This document shows, in pieces, positions 23,037 through 31,185 of a stretch of DNA of 34,764 nt (position 1 is its first letter; every line of letters starts with the position of its first letter). This DNA is from Synergistaceae bacterium (lineage in GTDB: Bacteria > Synergistota > Synergistia > Synergistales > Synergistaceae): assembly GCA_031258255.1 (NCBI GenBank), contig JAIRNC010000041.1:1-34764 (forward strand), written 5' to 3'. A program made the position numbers and the translations under genes. Under the pieces are notes generated by a model, which saw nothing but the letters and a program-made list of their open reading frames with translations, was not told the DNA's origin and searched no databases.

Positions 23037-23975
23037 ATGGACATGGCTAGAAACGATCTTGTCAGGATAGTACATATGTACTACGAGGAAAACTACACTC
23101 AGCAGCAGATCGCGGAGCAACTGGGCTGTTCGAGGATGGCGGTGTCGCGATACCTGCGAAAGGCCAGGGATATGGGCGTCGTCCGCATCGATATCAACTA
23201 TGATGGCATTTTCCCGGATCTGGAGCGAGGGATGAGGGAAAAATTCGGGCTGAGAGACGTAGCGATAGTGCCATATGAGAACGGCCCCCTGCTCAAGAAG
23301 AGGCTGGCTCAGGCGGCTGCCGGCCTCCTTCTGCGACGGCTGCGCCCCGGGAACGTCGTCGGGGTAGGATGGGGTTCGACGCTGGCCCTCATCCCGGACT
23401 TCCTGGCCCACACCCCCGCCCTGGGCGTGACCTTCGTCCCGCTTCTCGGCGGATACGGGCAGATAAGCAACCGTATGCACGCCAACCAGATAGCTTCGAG
23501 GCTGGGGGAGGTATTCCGCTGCAAGTCATACATACTCAACGCCCCTGCCCTGGTCAACAACATCTCCCTCAAGGAAAGCCTCATGGAGGATCCATCCATA
23601 AAGTCTACGCTCGACGTAGCCAGGGGCGCTGACATGGCGCTCGTGGGCGTCGGTTCGCCCTTTGCCCAGGAGAGCACCCTCTTGGACTCTGGGTACTACA
23701 GCCCTGACGACATGGAGAAGCTGCGCGCCTCGAAGATCGAATGCAACTTGCTTTCCATGATATACATCGACGACAAGGGGCATGAGCGCAGCTTCGACGT
23801 GGCGGACAGGAATGTCGGGGTCACGTCGGATGAGTATAAAAAGATCCCAGTCAAGATGGCGGTGGCCGGTGGGTGCGGGAAGCTGCTCGCCGTCTACCTG
23901 GCAATCAGGCAGAAGCTGGTGGACGTCTTAGTCACGGACGAAAAGACCACTGAGTTCTGCCTCGGAATGCAATGA
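23037..23975 (+). CDS. SorC-family sugar-binding transcriptional regulator
   Basis: A 312-residue regulator with an N-terminal helix-turn-helix (residues 20-46: YTQQQIAEQLGCSRMAVSRY) and a SorC-type effector domain from about residue 58 onward (VVGVGWGSTLALI, TFVPLLGGYG, ALVGVGSPF, VAVAGG-like VAGGCGKLLAVYLA). These proteins respond to phosphorylated sugars and control sugar or polyol operons, including deo genes. It starts the catabolic locus, 98 bases before deoC. The ATG at 23037 lacks a strong ribosome site; M3 is an alternative. Confidence 0.9.
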   Translation: MDMARNDLVRIVHMYYEENYTQQQIAEQLGCSRMAVSRYLRKARDMGVVRIDINYDGIFPDLERGMREKFGLRDVAIVPYENGPLLKKRLAQAAAGLLLRRLRPGNVVGVGWGSTLALIPDFLAHTPALGVTFVPLLGGYGQISNRMHANQIASRLGEVFRCKSYILNAPALVNNISLKESLMEDPSIKSTLDVARGADMALVGVGSPFAQESTLLDSGYYSPDDMEKLRASKIECNLLSMIYIDDKGHERSFDVADRNVGVTSDEYKKIPVKMAVAGGCGKLLAVYLAIRQKLVDVLVTDEKTTEFCLGMQ

Positions 23976-24023
23976 CAATCATCCCTCGCTTAAAAAAGAG
24001 AGGGCAAACGAGGTGGTATCGAT

Positions 24024-24077
24024 ATGAAGCGCAAGGCAAGTGAAAATTTTTCCAAGGTGGAGGGGTACGGGAGATGA
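24024..24077 (+). other. 17-codon upstream ORF coupled to deoC
   Basis: ATG 24024, preceded by GAGGTGG, opens a frame (MKRKASENFSKVEGYGR) whose TGA overlaps the deoC ATG as ATGA. It could couple translation of deoC to a short leader. It may equally be chance. Confidence 0.3.
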
Positions 24078-24727
24078 ACAAGCTTGAATTCGCCCGGTAC
24101 GTCGACCATTCACTGCTCAAGCCGAACCTGACACAGGAGCAGATTATCAGCGGCTGCAAACTGGCCATGGATCTGCGGTGCGCGTCGGTGTGCGTGAACC
24201 CTGTCAGCATAGCGCTCTCGCGGGACGCCCTGCAAGGTTCGGCGGTCGCCGTTGGGACCGTCATCGGCTTCCCGTCCGGCGCGCACACGGCATACGTCAA
24301 GGCGCGCGAGGCGGAGGACGCGTACCGGCTCGGCGCTGTCGAATTGGACATGGTCATCAACGTCGGCGCGCTGAAATCCGGCAGACACGCGGAGGTCTTG
24401 AAGGACATCGAGGCCGTTGTGAACGCGACGCCAGGGATAGTCAAGGTGATACTGGAGACGTGCTTCCTGACGGACGAGGAAAAGGCGCTCGGCAGCAAGC
24501 TCGCTGAGGAGGCTGGCGCCCATTACGTCAAAACGTCGACGGGCTTTGCCTCAGGCGGCGCCACGCTTGAGGACGTGCGGCTGATTAAAGGGAGCGTGTC
24601 GGACGGGATGAAGATAAAGGCAGCGGGAGGCATAGCGGATCTGGACTTCTGCCTCAAGCTCATCGAGGCCGGATGCAGCCGCATAGGCATAAGCCGGACC
24701 GCCGACATAGTGAAGAGCCTCAAGTGA
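24074..24727 (+). CDS. deoC: Deoxyribose-phosphate aldolase
   Basis: A 217-residue class I aldolase that cleaves 2-deoxy-D-ribose-5-phosphate to glyceraldehyde-3-phosphate and acetaldehyde. The Schiff-base Lys153 is in YVKTSTGF; Asp92 in ELDMVINVGALKSG and Lys182 in KIKAAGGI complete the catalytic set. Length is normal. It has a GGTGGAGGGG ribosome site. Unlike typical deo operons there is no nucleoside phosphorylase or phosphopentomutase; instead it leads a PTS/dehydrogenase set, so its substrate may be a related 2-deoxy-aldose phosphate. Confidence 0.93.
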   Translation: MNKLEFARYVDHSLLKPNLTQEQIISGCKLAMDLRCASVCVNPVSIALSRDALQGSAVAVGTVIGFPSGAHTAYVKAREAEDAYRLGAVELDMVINVGALKSGRHAEVLKDIEAVVNATPGIVKVILETCFLTDEEKALGSKLAEEAGAHYVKTSTGFASGGATLEDVRLIKGSVSDGMKIKAAGGIADLDFCLKLIEAGCSRIGISRTADIVKSLK

Positions 24728-24750
24728 GCTGACGAAACGGAGGGTGCTTG

Positions 24751-25812
24751 ATGAAAGTCCTGCTGTTGGGCGACCGTTTCATCACGAACGATATTTTCCG
24801 CCTTGCGCTTGAGCGCCGCTTCGACGGGAGCGGCATACGCTTCGAATACTCAGCGCATCAGTTGCAGTGGCCGGTGGCCCCCATGGAGTCCAATGACGAA
24901 GTGGCCGAGTTCAGCGGCACCGATGACGAGATAATCCCCTTTCTGAAGGATGCCGAGGTGGTTTTGACGCACACGGGCTGCTTCACGAAAAAGGCGATCG
25001 ACAGCGCCCCAGCGCTCAAGGCCATAGCCCTGGGCCGGGGAGGGCCAGTCAACGTCAACGTCGCTGCTTGCAGTGAGCGCGACATACCGGTCATATATGC
25101 GCCAGGCCGCAATTCCAACGCCGTGGCCGAGTTCACCGTCGGCATGATCATCGCGCAGAGCCGGAGCATCCCGCAGAGCCACCACTGTCTGCGCCACGAG
25201 CATCGGTGGCGAGGGGATCTGTACGCCAATGAGATGGTCGGCACCGAGCTCTCCCTCAGCACGGTCGGACTGGTGGGATTCGGCGCCATAGGGAGCAAGG
25301 TCGCAAAGATCATGAGCTGCGGCTTCGGCAGCAGAATTCTCGTCTTCGACCCGTACATATCCGATGAGGAGAGGGGCAAGTACGCGGACTATACGTTCAC
25401 GGATCTGGACACGCTCATGTCCGAGAGCGACTACGTGTCCCTGCACGCCAAAGCCACCAAGGAGACTGCCAGCATGATCGGCGCCCGTGAGATCGGCCTG
25501 ATGAAACGGCACGCTATTCTGGTCAACACCGCGCGCCCCCAATTGGTGGACTACGCCGCGCTTTACGCCGCGCTCAAGGAGGGCAGGCTGCGCGGGGCCG
25601 CCCTGGACGTCTTCGAGGATGAGCCGCCGTCGCAGTTGTCCATGCTCTATTCCCTGGAAAACGTGACCGCGACCTCACATCTGGGAGGGGCCTCGCTGCA
25701 AGCGGCGGAGATAGGGGCCGCCCGCGCGGCGGATGGCTTGTACGCATTCATAGCGGGCAGGATGCCAGAGTTCGTCTACAACAAAGACCTGAAGATTTTT
25801 ACCAAGGGGTGA
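24751..25812 (+). CDS. D-isomer-specific 2-hydroxyacid dehydrogenase
   Basis: A 353-residue NAD-dependent dehydrogenase of the phosphoglycerate/erythronate-phosphate type. The NAD loop is VGFGAIGSKVA near residue 173; the catalytic trio is Arg in NTARPQLVD, Glu in DVFEDEPP and His in TSHLGGAS. The usual Arg-Gly after the catalytic Arg is Arg-Pro here. I chose ATG 24751 because GGAGG precedes it at good distance; a TTG directly upstream would add one residue. It follows deoC by 23 bases. Substrate is unknown; a sugar-acid phosphate would fit the locus. Confidence 0.88.
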   Translation: MKVLLLGDRFITNDIFRLALERRFDGSGIRFEYSAHQLQWPVAPMESNDEVAEFSGTDDEIIPFLKDAEVVLTHTGCFTKKAIDSAPALKAIALGRGGPVNVNVAACSERDIPVIYAPGRNSNAVAEFTVGMIIAQSRSIPQSHHCLRHEHRWRGDLYANEMVGTELSLSTVGLVGFGAIGSKVAKIMSCGFGSRILVFDPYISDEERGKYADYTFTDLDTLMSESDYVSLHAKATKETASMIGAREIGLMKRHAILVNTARPQLVDYAALYAALKEGRLRGAALDVFEDEPPSQLSMLYSLENVTATSHLGGASLQAAEIGAARAADGLYAFIAGRMPEFVYNKDLKIFTKG

Positions 25813-25818
25813 TACCAT

Positions 25819-26865
25819 TTGAAGGCTCTCTATCTGACAGGGCGGGCCCAAGTCGAGGTCAGGGACATACCGACTCCTGACTGCCCGGAGGACGGGCTTC
25901 TTATAAAAATAGACTCAGTAGGTCTCTGCGGCTCCGACGTGCGCACATACGCCGTGGGGTCTGCCAAGATTAATTACCCGGTGATACTCGGACATGAGAA
26001 CGCCGGCATAGTCGCAGCCGTCGGGCGCCGGGCAGCAGGATACGCCGTCGGCGACAGGGTGGTCGCGAACCCAGCGATACCCTGCGGGAAATGCTACTAC
26101 TGCGTGAACAAGATGCCAGGGCTCTGTGACACGCTGGAGGTGGCCGGAACCAGCTTCCCGGGCGGGTTCGCCCATTACATGGTCTTTCACGGGACGATGC
26201 TTCAGCGCGGCCAGATCATCAAGGTTCCTGATGGCGTGGACCTTGAGCCGATGATCCTTGCCGAGCTGCTGGCATCCGTGATAAAGGCGCAGTCCGACCT
26301 ACAGGTCGGGCTTGGCGAGTCGGTCGTGATAATTGGCGCGGGCCCTATAGGCTGTCTGCACGCGATGATAGCCAAATTGCGCGGCGCTGGCGTCATCGTG
26401 CTCGCTGACGTGAGCGCGAGCCGCATCGCCCTGAGCAGGGAATACGCGGGGACTCACTTCGTTGTCTCGTCGGAGGATGATCTTGTGCAGAGGGTCATGG
26501 AGATAACCGGAGGGCGCGGGGCAGACGTGTGCATCTCAGCAAACCCCTCGGCGAAGCCCCATCAGCAGGGCGTCGAACTGCTCCGCAAGGAGGGGCGGCT
26601 GTCGATGTTCGGAGGGCTTCCCAAGGACGCTTCCATGACCACGCTCGACGGGAATATGATCCACTACAAGCGGCTTAAGATCCTGGGCGCTTATTCGTAC
26701 TCCGCCGCGGATTTCGCCAAGGGCTACGACCTGCTGTCCGGAGGCAGGATCGACTCGCGCATAATCACCCACAGGCTGCCTCTTGAGAGGATGGAGGACG
26801 GCGTCCGTGCCATTCAGGACGGAAGCGCGATAAAGGTCGTGCTGAAGCCTTGGATGAGCGCTTAA
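25819..26865 (+). CDS. Zinc-dependent MDR alcohol/polyol dehydrogenase (GatD/sorbitol dehydrogenase-like)
   Basis: A 348-residue medium-chain dehydrogenase. The catalytic zinc ligands are C37 in GLCGSD and H59-E60 in GHENAG; structural zinc ligands are C89, C92, C95 and C103 in PCGKCYYC and GLCD. The NAD-binding loop is GAGPIGC. Translation starts at TTG 25819, seven bases after the previous stop. Next to a galactitol-type PTS it may oxidise the imported polyol phosphate, as GatD does for galactitol-1-phosphate, but other sugar alcohols are possible. Confidence 0.88.
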   Translation: MKALYLTGRAQVEVRDIPTPDCPEDGLLIKIDSVGLCGSDVRTYAVGSAKINYPVILGHENAGIVAAVGRRAAGYAVGDRVVANPAIPCGKCYYCVNKMPGLCDTLEVAGTSFPGGFAHYMVFHGTMLQRGQIIKVPDGVDLEPMILAELLASVIKAQSDLQVGLGESVVIIGAGPIGCLHAMIAKLRGAGVIVLADVSASRIALSREYAGTHFVVSSEDDLVQRVMEITGGRGADVCISANPSAKPHQQGVELLRKEGRLSMFGGLPKDASMTTLDGNMIHYKRLKILGAYSYSAADFAKGYDLLSGGRIDSRIITHRLPLERMEDGVRAIQDGSAIKVVLKPWMSA

Positions 26866-26893
26866 TGGACATCGCGCTTTGGCGTGGCATCTA

Positions 26894-26922
26894 TTGACAA
26901 GGCTCGGGAGAGGCAATAAAAT
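26894..26922 (+). promoter_or_regulatory. Internal promoter before the URO-D-like gene
   Basis: TTGACA (26894-26899) and TAAAAT (26917-26922) with a 17-base spacer give a near-consensus promoter. It divides the locus into a dehydrogenase part and a URO-D/PTS part. Confidence 0.8.
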
Positions 26923-26928
26923 CCATAA

Positions 26929-26967
26929 CACCCATTAAGCATACTGAAACAATAGGATTAATGGGTG
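26929..26967. promoter_or_regulatory. Inverted repeat at the start of the URO-D/PTS transcript, likely operator
   Basis: CACCCATTAA (26929-26938) and TTAATGGGTG (26958-26967) are perfect 10-bp arms separated by 19 bases, starting six bases after the -10 box. The position fits a repressor site covering the transcription start. The SorC or GntR regulator of the locus is the likely binder. Confidence 0.7.
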
Positions 26968-26998
26968 GGCGGCAGGCGACACGAAGGGAGGGGAAAAA

Positions 26999-28072
26999 TT
27001 GTTGAAAAAGGATCAGATGACGCGCAATGAGAGAATCGAGGCGCTGTATGCCGGGCAACCGACGGATCGGGTTCCAGTGGTGCACAAGGGCTATTCCTTC
27101 TGCGCCAGACATGCCGGGATACCGCTCTCGGACGTTTACAAAAACCCAGAGGCGAGCTACAGGTGCCAGGAGAAGACCTACACAGATTTTGGTTTCGACG
27201 GCGGCCCGTTCTACACCTTCGTGGCATACGGCGCCGGGGAGTTCGGCGGGACAATAGAATACCTCAAGGGGGAGTCCTTCGGCCCTGACGTAAAGGAGCG
27301 GCCGATCAAAGATTGGGAGTCGTTCGACATAGACTCGCTGGAGCTGCCCGACCCCAAGAGGGCGGGTTGTATCCCGCAGCAGATGGAGTTCGCCAGGATG
27401 CAGAGGGACAACGGGAGCGAGATAGCGTTCATTTGCGGCTCGCCATTCTCCCACGCGGCGAACCTTTTCGGGGTGTCCAGCTTTATGGAGTGCATCCTCA
27501 TCGAGCCTGAGAAGGCTCACAAGGCGATCCGTAAGATGACAGATCACATTTTGCAGGTGGGCGAGTATTTCATCGGAGAGTTTGGCACGGGCCGGGTCCT
27601 GGCACGCGGCGTGTCTCCCAGCGAGAGCAATTCGCTCATCTCCCCGCAGATTTTTCAGGAGTTCGCCGCGCCCTATATAACCGAGCTGAACTCCAAGATC
27701 CTGGACATGGGCGCCAAGAGCTGCTACCTGCACATGTGCGGCGAACACGGGCTCAATCTGCCCCAATGGTCGAATGTGCCCTTCTCGAAGGATGGCAAGC
27801 GGGGGATGATAAGCGTCGGCAAGGAGACGTCGCTGGAGGATGCGGCAAAATACTTCCCGGGGCATGTGATCTGCGGCAATATAGACCCGGCGTTCATCAT
27901 GCAGCGCACGGCGGACGAGGTATATAGGGAGAGCTGCGAGATCGTCGAGAGGGGGAAGGAGATACTGGGCGGGCGTTTCGTGTACATGGCCGGGTGCGAG
28001 GTGGCGCCGGGGACGCCGGAGGAAAACGTGGCAGCCATGGTGAAGGCCGTCAATGAGGTAGGCTGGTACTGA
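26999..28072 (+). CDS. Uroporphyrinogen decarboxylase / MtaA-CmuA family protein
   Basis: A 357-residue URO-D-fold protein. It has the zinc motif of the methyltransferase branch: H245 and C247 in LHMCGEHG, and C333 in MAGCEVAPGTP. That set is seen in MtaA-type cobalamin:coenzyme M methyltransferases and not in true heme-pathway HemE. No corrinoid protein gene is adjacent, so the acceptor or donor is unknown. The start is TTG 26999 (a second TTG follows at once) behind GGGAGGGG; the first ATG at 27017 is too far from that site. It is first in the second transcript of the sugar locus, before the PTS genes. Confidence 0.85.
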   Translation: MLKKDQMTRNERIEALYAGQPTDRVPVVHKGYSFCARHAGIPLSDVYKNPEASYRCQEKTYTDFGFDGGPFYTFVAYGAGEFGGTIEYLKGESFGPDVKERPIKDWESFDIDSLELPDPKRAGCIPQQMEFARMQRDNGSEIAFICGSPFSHAANLFGVSSFMECILIEPEKAHKAIRKMTDHILQVGEYFIGEFGTGRVLARGVSPSESNSLISPQIFQEFAAPYITELNSKILDMGAKSCYLHMCGEHGLNLPQWSNVPFSKDGKRGMISVGKETSLEDAAKYFPGHVICGNIDPAFIMQRTADEVYRESCEIVERGKEILGGRFVYMAGCEVAPGTPEENVAAMVKAVNEVGWY

Positions 28073-28099
28073 GCTGCGGTTTAACGGGAGGGACTGCGG

Positions 28100-28579
28100 A
28101 TGAGCGAGCCAAGGATGAAGAGCGACGAGCGGCTGGTGGTCCTAGGCGGCAGCTTCGACGGGAGCGCCGAGGTGATCGCGTGCCTTGCCGGCCTGGCCAA
28201 GGATGGCGGCTTCGTTGAGGACCTGTTCATCAGGAAGGTCCAGGAGCGCGAGACGGAGTTCCCGACCGGCCTTGCCATGCCTGTCCCCTTGGCGATCCCA
28301 CACATCAGCGACGGGTGCATCGTACCGTTCGTCTCAATAGCCACGCTTGCCTCCCCGGTCGTATTCAAGAGCATGGATCTCTCTGGAGATGACGTCTTCG
28401 CCAGGATAGTCTTTCTGTTCGGCATACTGGATCCTAAGAGCCAGGTGGCTGTTTTACAGAAATTCGCAAGGACATTCGCCAACGGGGGCAATGTGGAGAA
28501 ATTGCTGGGGTCATGTACCCCTGGAGCGTTGCTTCGCGAACTGAACGACATCTTGGATGGCCTGTTGGATGTCGGGTGA
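28100..28579 (+). CDS. gatA: PTS EIIA component, fructose/mannitol/galactitol type
   Basis: A 159-residue cytoplasmic phosphocarrier. The phosphorylated His68 lies in LAIPHISD, the usual site of this EIIA family, with TGLAMPVPLAIPH preceding it. It takes phosphate from HPr and passes it to EIIB. It starts 27 bases after the URO-D-like gene with a GGGAGGGA ribosome site, and is followed after a short hairpin by EIIB and EIIC. Galactitol subtype is inferred from the EIIC neighbour. Confidence 0.9.
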   Translation: MSEPRMKSDERLVVLGGSFDGSAEVIACLAGLAKDGGFVEDLFIRKVQERETEFPTGLAMPVPLAIPHISDGCIVPFVSIATLASPVVFKSMDLSGDDVFARIVFLFGILDPKSQVAVLQKFARTFANGGNVEKLLGSCTPGALLRELNDILDGLLDVG

Positions 28580-28597
28580 TAAATACGAAAGGGCAAA

Positions 28598-28614
28598 CCC
28601 CGGTGCCGCCGGGG
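28598..28614 (+). other. Small GC-rich hairpin between EIIA and EIIB genes
   Basis: CCCCGG and CCGGGG form a 6-bp stem with a five-base loop and no T-tract. It could affect mRNA processing or EIIA/EIIB balance. Confidence 0.5.
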
Positions 28615-28647
28615 CGTGTGACTAACATAGGGAGAGAGGGTATGCCG

Positions 28648-28950
28648 ATGGCTAAGAATATCCATATATGCGTGTGCTGCGGGGGCGGCATCTTCACCAC
28701 TACTGTCGTGACTGAGGAGATAGAGAGCCTTCTCAGGTCTGAAAAGATTCCATACGTCATCAGCCCCCACACGATAACGGAGATACCGAACCTGACGGAG
28801 GCTGATATCATAGTCGCCACCGGAAAGACCAGCGCGACTAATAAAAAAGGCGCGCCGGTGTTAATCGGCCTTCCGATGTTTACGGGCGTGGGAAAGGAGG
28901 AGTTCAGCAAGCTGCTGCTCGATACCATCGCTGAGGTGAGCTCGAAGTGA
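28648..28950 (+). CDS. gatB: PTS EIIB component, galactitol type
   Basis: A 100-residue EIIB with the phosphate-accepting Cys11 in ICVCCGGGIFTTT, the P-loop shape of GatB (Cys-Gly-Gly then Thr/Ser). I chose ATG 28648 because AGAGGG lies about seven bases upstream; ATG 28642 is too close to that site. It transfers phosphate from EIIA to the sugar carried by EIIC. Confidence 0.88.
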   Translation: MAKNIHICVCCGGGIFTTTVVTEEIESLLRSEKIPYVISPHTITEIPNLTEADIIVATGKTSATNKKGAPVLIGLPMFTGVGKEEFSKLLLDTIAEVSSK

Positions 28951-28995
28951 ATTTCACGTGACACCATTTCTATTCAAATAAGGGGGGTCAGTTAC

Positions 28996-30447
28996 ATGAA
29001 TTCTTTGCAGCAATTAGCCGATTTATTTAAAATTTTCATCGACACGTTCGGCGTCACCGTGCTTGTGCCCGTCGTAATCTACATACTGAGCGTCTCCATC
29101 GGGGTCGCGGCACGGAAGGCGCTCCGGGCAGCTATCTTCATGGCCATAGGGCTGACCGCGTTCAGCATCATACTGGGCATACTATGGGGGCAGCTGGACG
29201 GGGTCATGGTCGCGATCTCAGCCAACGTCGGCAAGACCTTCGACGTGGTGGACATAGGGTGGCCCGCGGCGGCGGCGATCGTCTACAGCAATTCGCTGGG
29301 GATGCTTTACTTCATAATCGGCCTTGCGTTCAACCTGTTCTTATATTTCGTGAGGGTTACGGATACGTTCCAGCCAACCGACATCTGGAACAACTACTAC
29401 TTCGTCGTGTGGGGCATTATGGTGCAGTTCATCACCGGCAACTTTGCCCTCGCCCTCTTCGCGTGCCTTTTCATGAACATGTTCATGCTGCTCGTGGCCG
29501 ACTTCCTCGCGCCGGCCTTGCAGGAATATTACGGTTACCAGGGCCTTACGAACACGTGCAACTGCACCACCAACATATCTATACTGGCCGGCGTGATACG
29601 CTGGCTATTTAAAAAGCTCAACGTCAAGGAGATGCACTGGGAGCCAGCCAAGATCCAGGATCGCCTGGGTTTCTTCGGGGAACCCGCGATGGTGGGCATC
29701 ATCATGGGGCTGCTGATGGGCATAATCGCCTATTTCAAGACTCTGGGAGCACTGTCGACATGGGCTAAAATACTCAGCTTTGCCCTGACGCTGGCCGCGA
29801 TGCTCGTGATCTACCCAACGGTGTCGGGCATGTTCGTCAAGGGCCTCATCCCTGTGAGCCAGGCCATGAACGCCAGGATGCGCAGCGGCAAGAGCCGCCG
29901 CAAGATATTCAACATCGGCATTGACCCTGCGGTGTACTTCGGCGAGACGGCGACGCTCACGTCCGGTCTTCTCCTGATACCTGTCCTCGTGTTTACCGCC
30001 GTCATCCTTCCCGGAAACCGCACCATCCCGATGGCCGACATACCGGCCATGCCGTTTATGGCCATAGGCGCGGTGGCGGTGTTCAAGGGCAATATTTTCA
30101 ACACCGTCCTCACCGGCACCATCTGGTACTCCGCAGTTCATTACATGGTGAGCGACACGGCGGAGATCTTCACCCAGATGGCGCTCAAGGCCGGGACGAC
30201 GCTTCAGGCCGGCCAGACATTTATCCACAGCTGGTGCGTGGCGGCACAGCCACCGCTCTACGTCATCATGAAGTGCTTCACTGCGGAGGGGTCGCTCAAA
30301 TATGCGTTGATAGCGGCGTGCGTCGGGGTCTACGCGATAGCGCTGTGGCACTTCAAGACTCACCGCAAAGCATGGTTCATGTTCTTCGGCGCGAGCGAGG
30401 AGTACGTGGACCTGTACCTGAGCGCGGCCACCGCGGATGCCGCTTAA
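28996..30447 (+). CDS. gatC: PTS EIIC component, galactitol (GatC) type permease
   Basis: A 483-residue polytopic membrane protein with about ten or more hydrophobic segments, beginning near residue 17 (VTVLVPVVIYILSVSIGVAA). It matches the EIIC-Gat family in length and in motifs such as GWPAAAAIVYSNSLGM and a conserved cytoplasmic region (RSGKSRRKIFNIGIDPAVYFGE, read here as two adjoining pieces). It imports and phosphorylates a hexitol, pentitol or related sugar. Unlike the usual galactitol set there is no tagatose-phosphate aldolase nearby, so the substrate may be different. Confidence 0.9.
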   Translation: MNSLQQLADLFKIFIDTFGVTVLVPVVIYILSVSIGVAARKALRAAIFMAIGLTAFSIILGILWGQLDGVMVAISANVGKTFDVVDIGWPAAAAIVYSNSLGMLYFIIGLAFNLFLYFVRVTDTFQPTDIWNNYYFVVWGIMVQFITGNFALALFACLFMNMFMLLVADFLAPALQEYYGYQGLTNTCNCTTNISILAGVIRWLFKKLNVKEMHWEPAKIQDRLGFFGEPAMVGIIMGLLMGIIAYFKTLGALSTWAKILSFALTLAAMLVIYPTVSGMFVKGLIPVSQAMNARMRSGKSRRKIFNIGIDPAVYFGETATLTSGLLLIPVLVFTAVILPGNRTIPMADIPAMPFMAIGAVAVFKGNIFNTVLTGTIWYSAVHYMVSDTAEIFTQMALKAGTTLQAGQTFIHSWCVAAQPPLYVIMKCFTAEGSLKYALIAACVGVYAIALWHFKTHRKAWFMFFGASEEYVDLYLSAATADAA

Positions 30448-30464
30448 GGAGAGATTGACGGGCT

Positions 30465-31157
30465 ATGAACGATCTGGCCATAAAAATTTACGCTGATATT
30501 AAAAAAGGGGCGTACAAAATAGGAGAGACGCTGCCAGATGCCGCTGCCCTGGCGGAAAAATACGGCGTCGACAGGAAGCTGGCGCGTGAGGGCATAGGGG
30601 ATCTCGTATATGAAGGAGCGGTGGAGCGAGTCCCTGGAAAGAGAAGCAAAGCCAGGGTCCGCGCGCCTTACGTCTGGGATCTGGTCACAGGCAACCACAG
30701 CTTTACCGGTGAGGCTAAACGGCGCGGGCAGAAGCCAGGCAACCGCATCCTCACCTTTGAGAAGCGCCCGGCGTGGCCGCAGGTGGCACGGCGGCTTAAG
30801 CTTGAGGAGGGCGACGAGGTCAACGTCATGGAGCGTCTTCTGCTCGCAGACGACAAGCCAGTCGGACTCGAATATTCGTACATGCCGTCAAAGTTTTACG
30901 CTGGCGTGACGCGGGAGATGTTCGAGGGCGGGAAGTCCACGTTCGCCGTAATGGAGACGTTCGGGCATGTTTCGGCGACTGCCGTCGATGAGCTGTCAAC
31001 GGCTACGCTTGAACAGCGGGAGGCAAGGATCCTGGGGATGGATACAGGCGTCCCGGTCCTGATAAGGTTCCGCGTCACGCTGAACCCCGACGGCATCCCT
31101 ATTAAAGGATCCAGGGCGATATATCTCTTCAATCCCGGCTATTCGGTGGCGATCTGA
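30465..31157 (+). CDS. GntR-family regulator, HutC/UTRA subtype
   Basis: A 230-residue regulator with an N-terminal winged helix (about residues 1-65; LAEKYGVDRKLAREGIGDL) and a UTRA ligand domain (about 75-228; GDEVNVMERLLLADDKPVGL, SRAIYLFNPGY). It ends the PTS transcript 17 bases after EIIC. With SorC at the other end the locus has two separate regulators, suggesting two signals. UTRA domains usually bind sugar phosphates or amino-acid derivatives. Confidence 0.9.
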   Translation: MNDLAIKIYADIKKGAYKIGETLPDAAALAEKYGVDRKLAREGIGDLVYEGAVERVPGKRSKARVRAPYVWDLVTGNHSFTGEAKRRGQKPGNRILTFEKRPAWPQVARRLKLEEGDEVNVMERLLLADDKPVGLEYSYMPSKFYAGVTREMFEGGKSTFAVMETFGHVSATAVDELSTATLEQREARILGMDTGVPVLIRFRVTLNPDGIPIKGSRAIYLFNPGYSVAI

Positions 31158-31185
31158 GGGCCGGGGTCGCGGGAGGATTTTGTGT

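Noticed and set aside
26891-27865. 324-codon minus-strand frame over the URO-D-like gene
   Set aside because: Antisense to a gene with intact zinc motifs; no supporting signal.
28513-28647. N-terminal extension of EIIB back to 28513
   Set aside because: EIIB proteins start close to the phosphorylated Cys, and a good ribosome site precedes ATG 28648; the extension overlaps the EIIA gene end.
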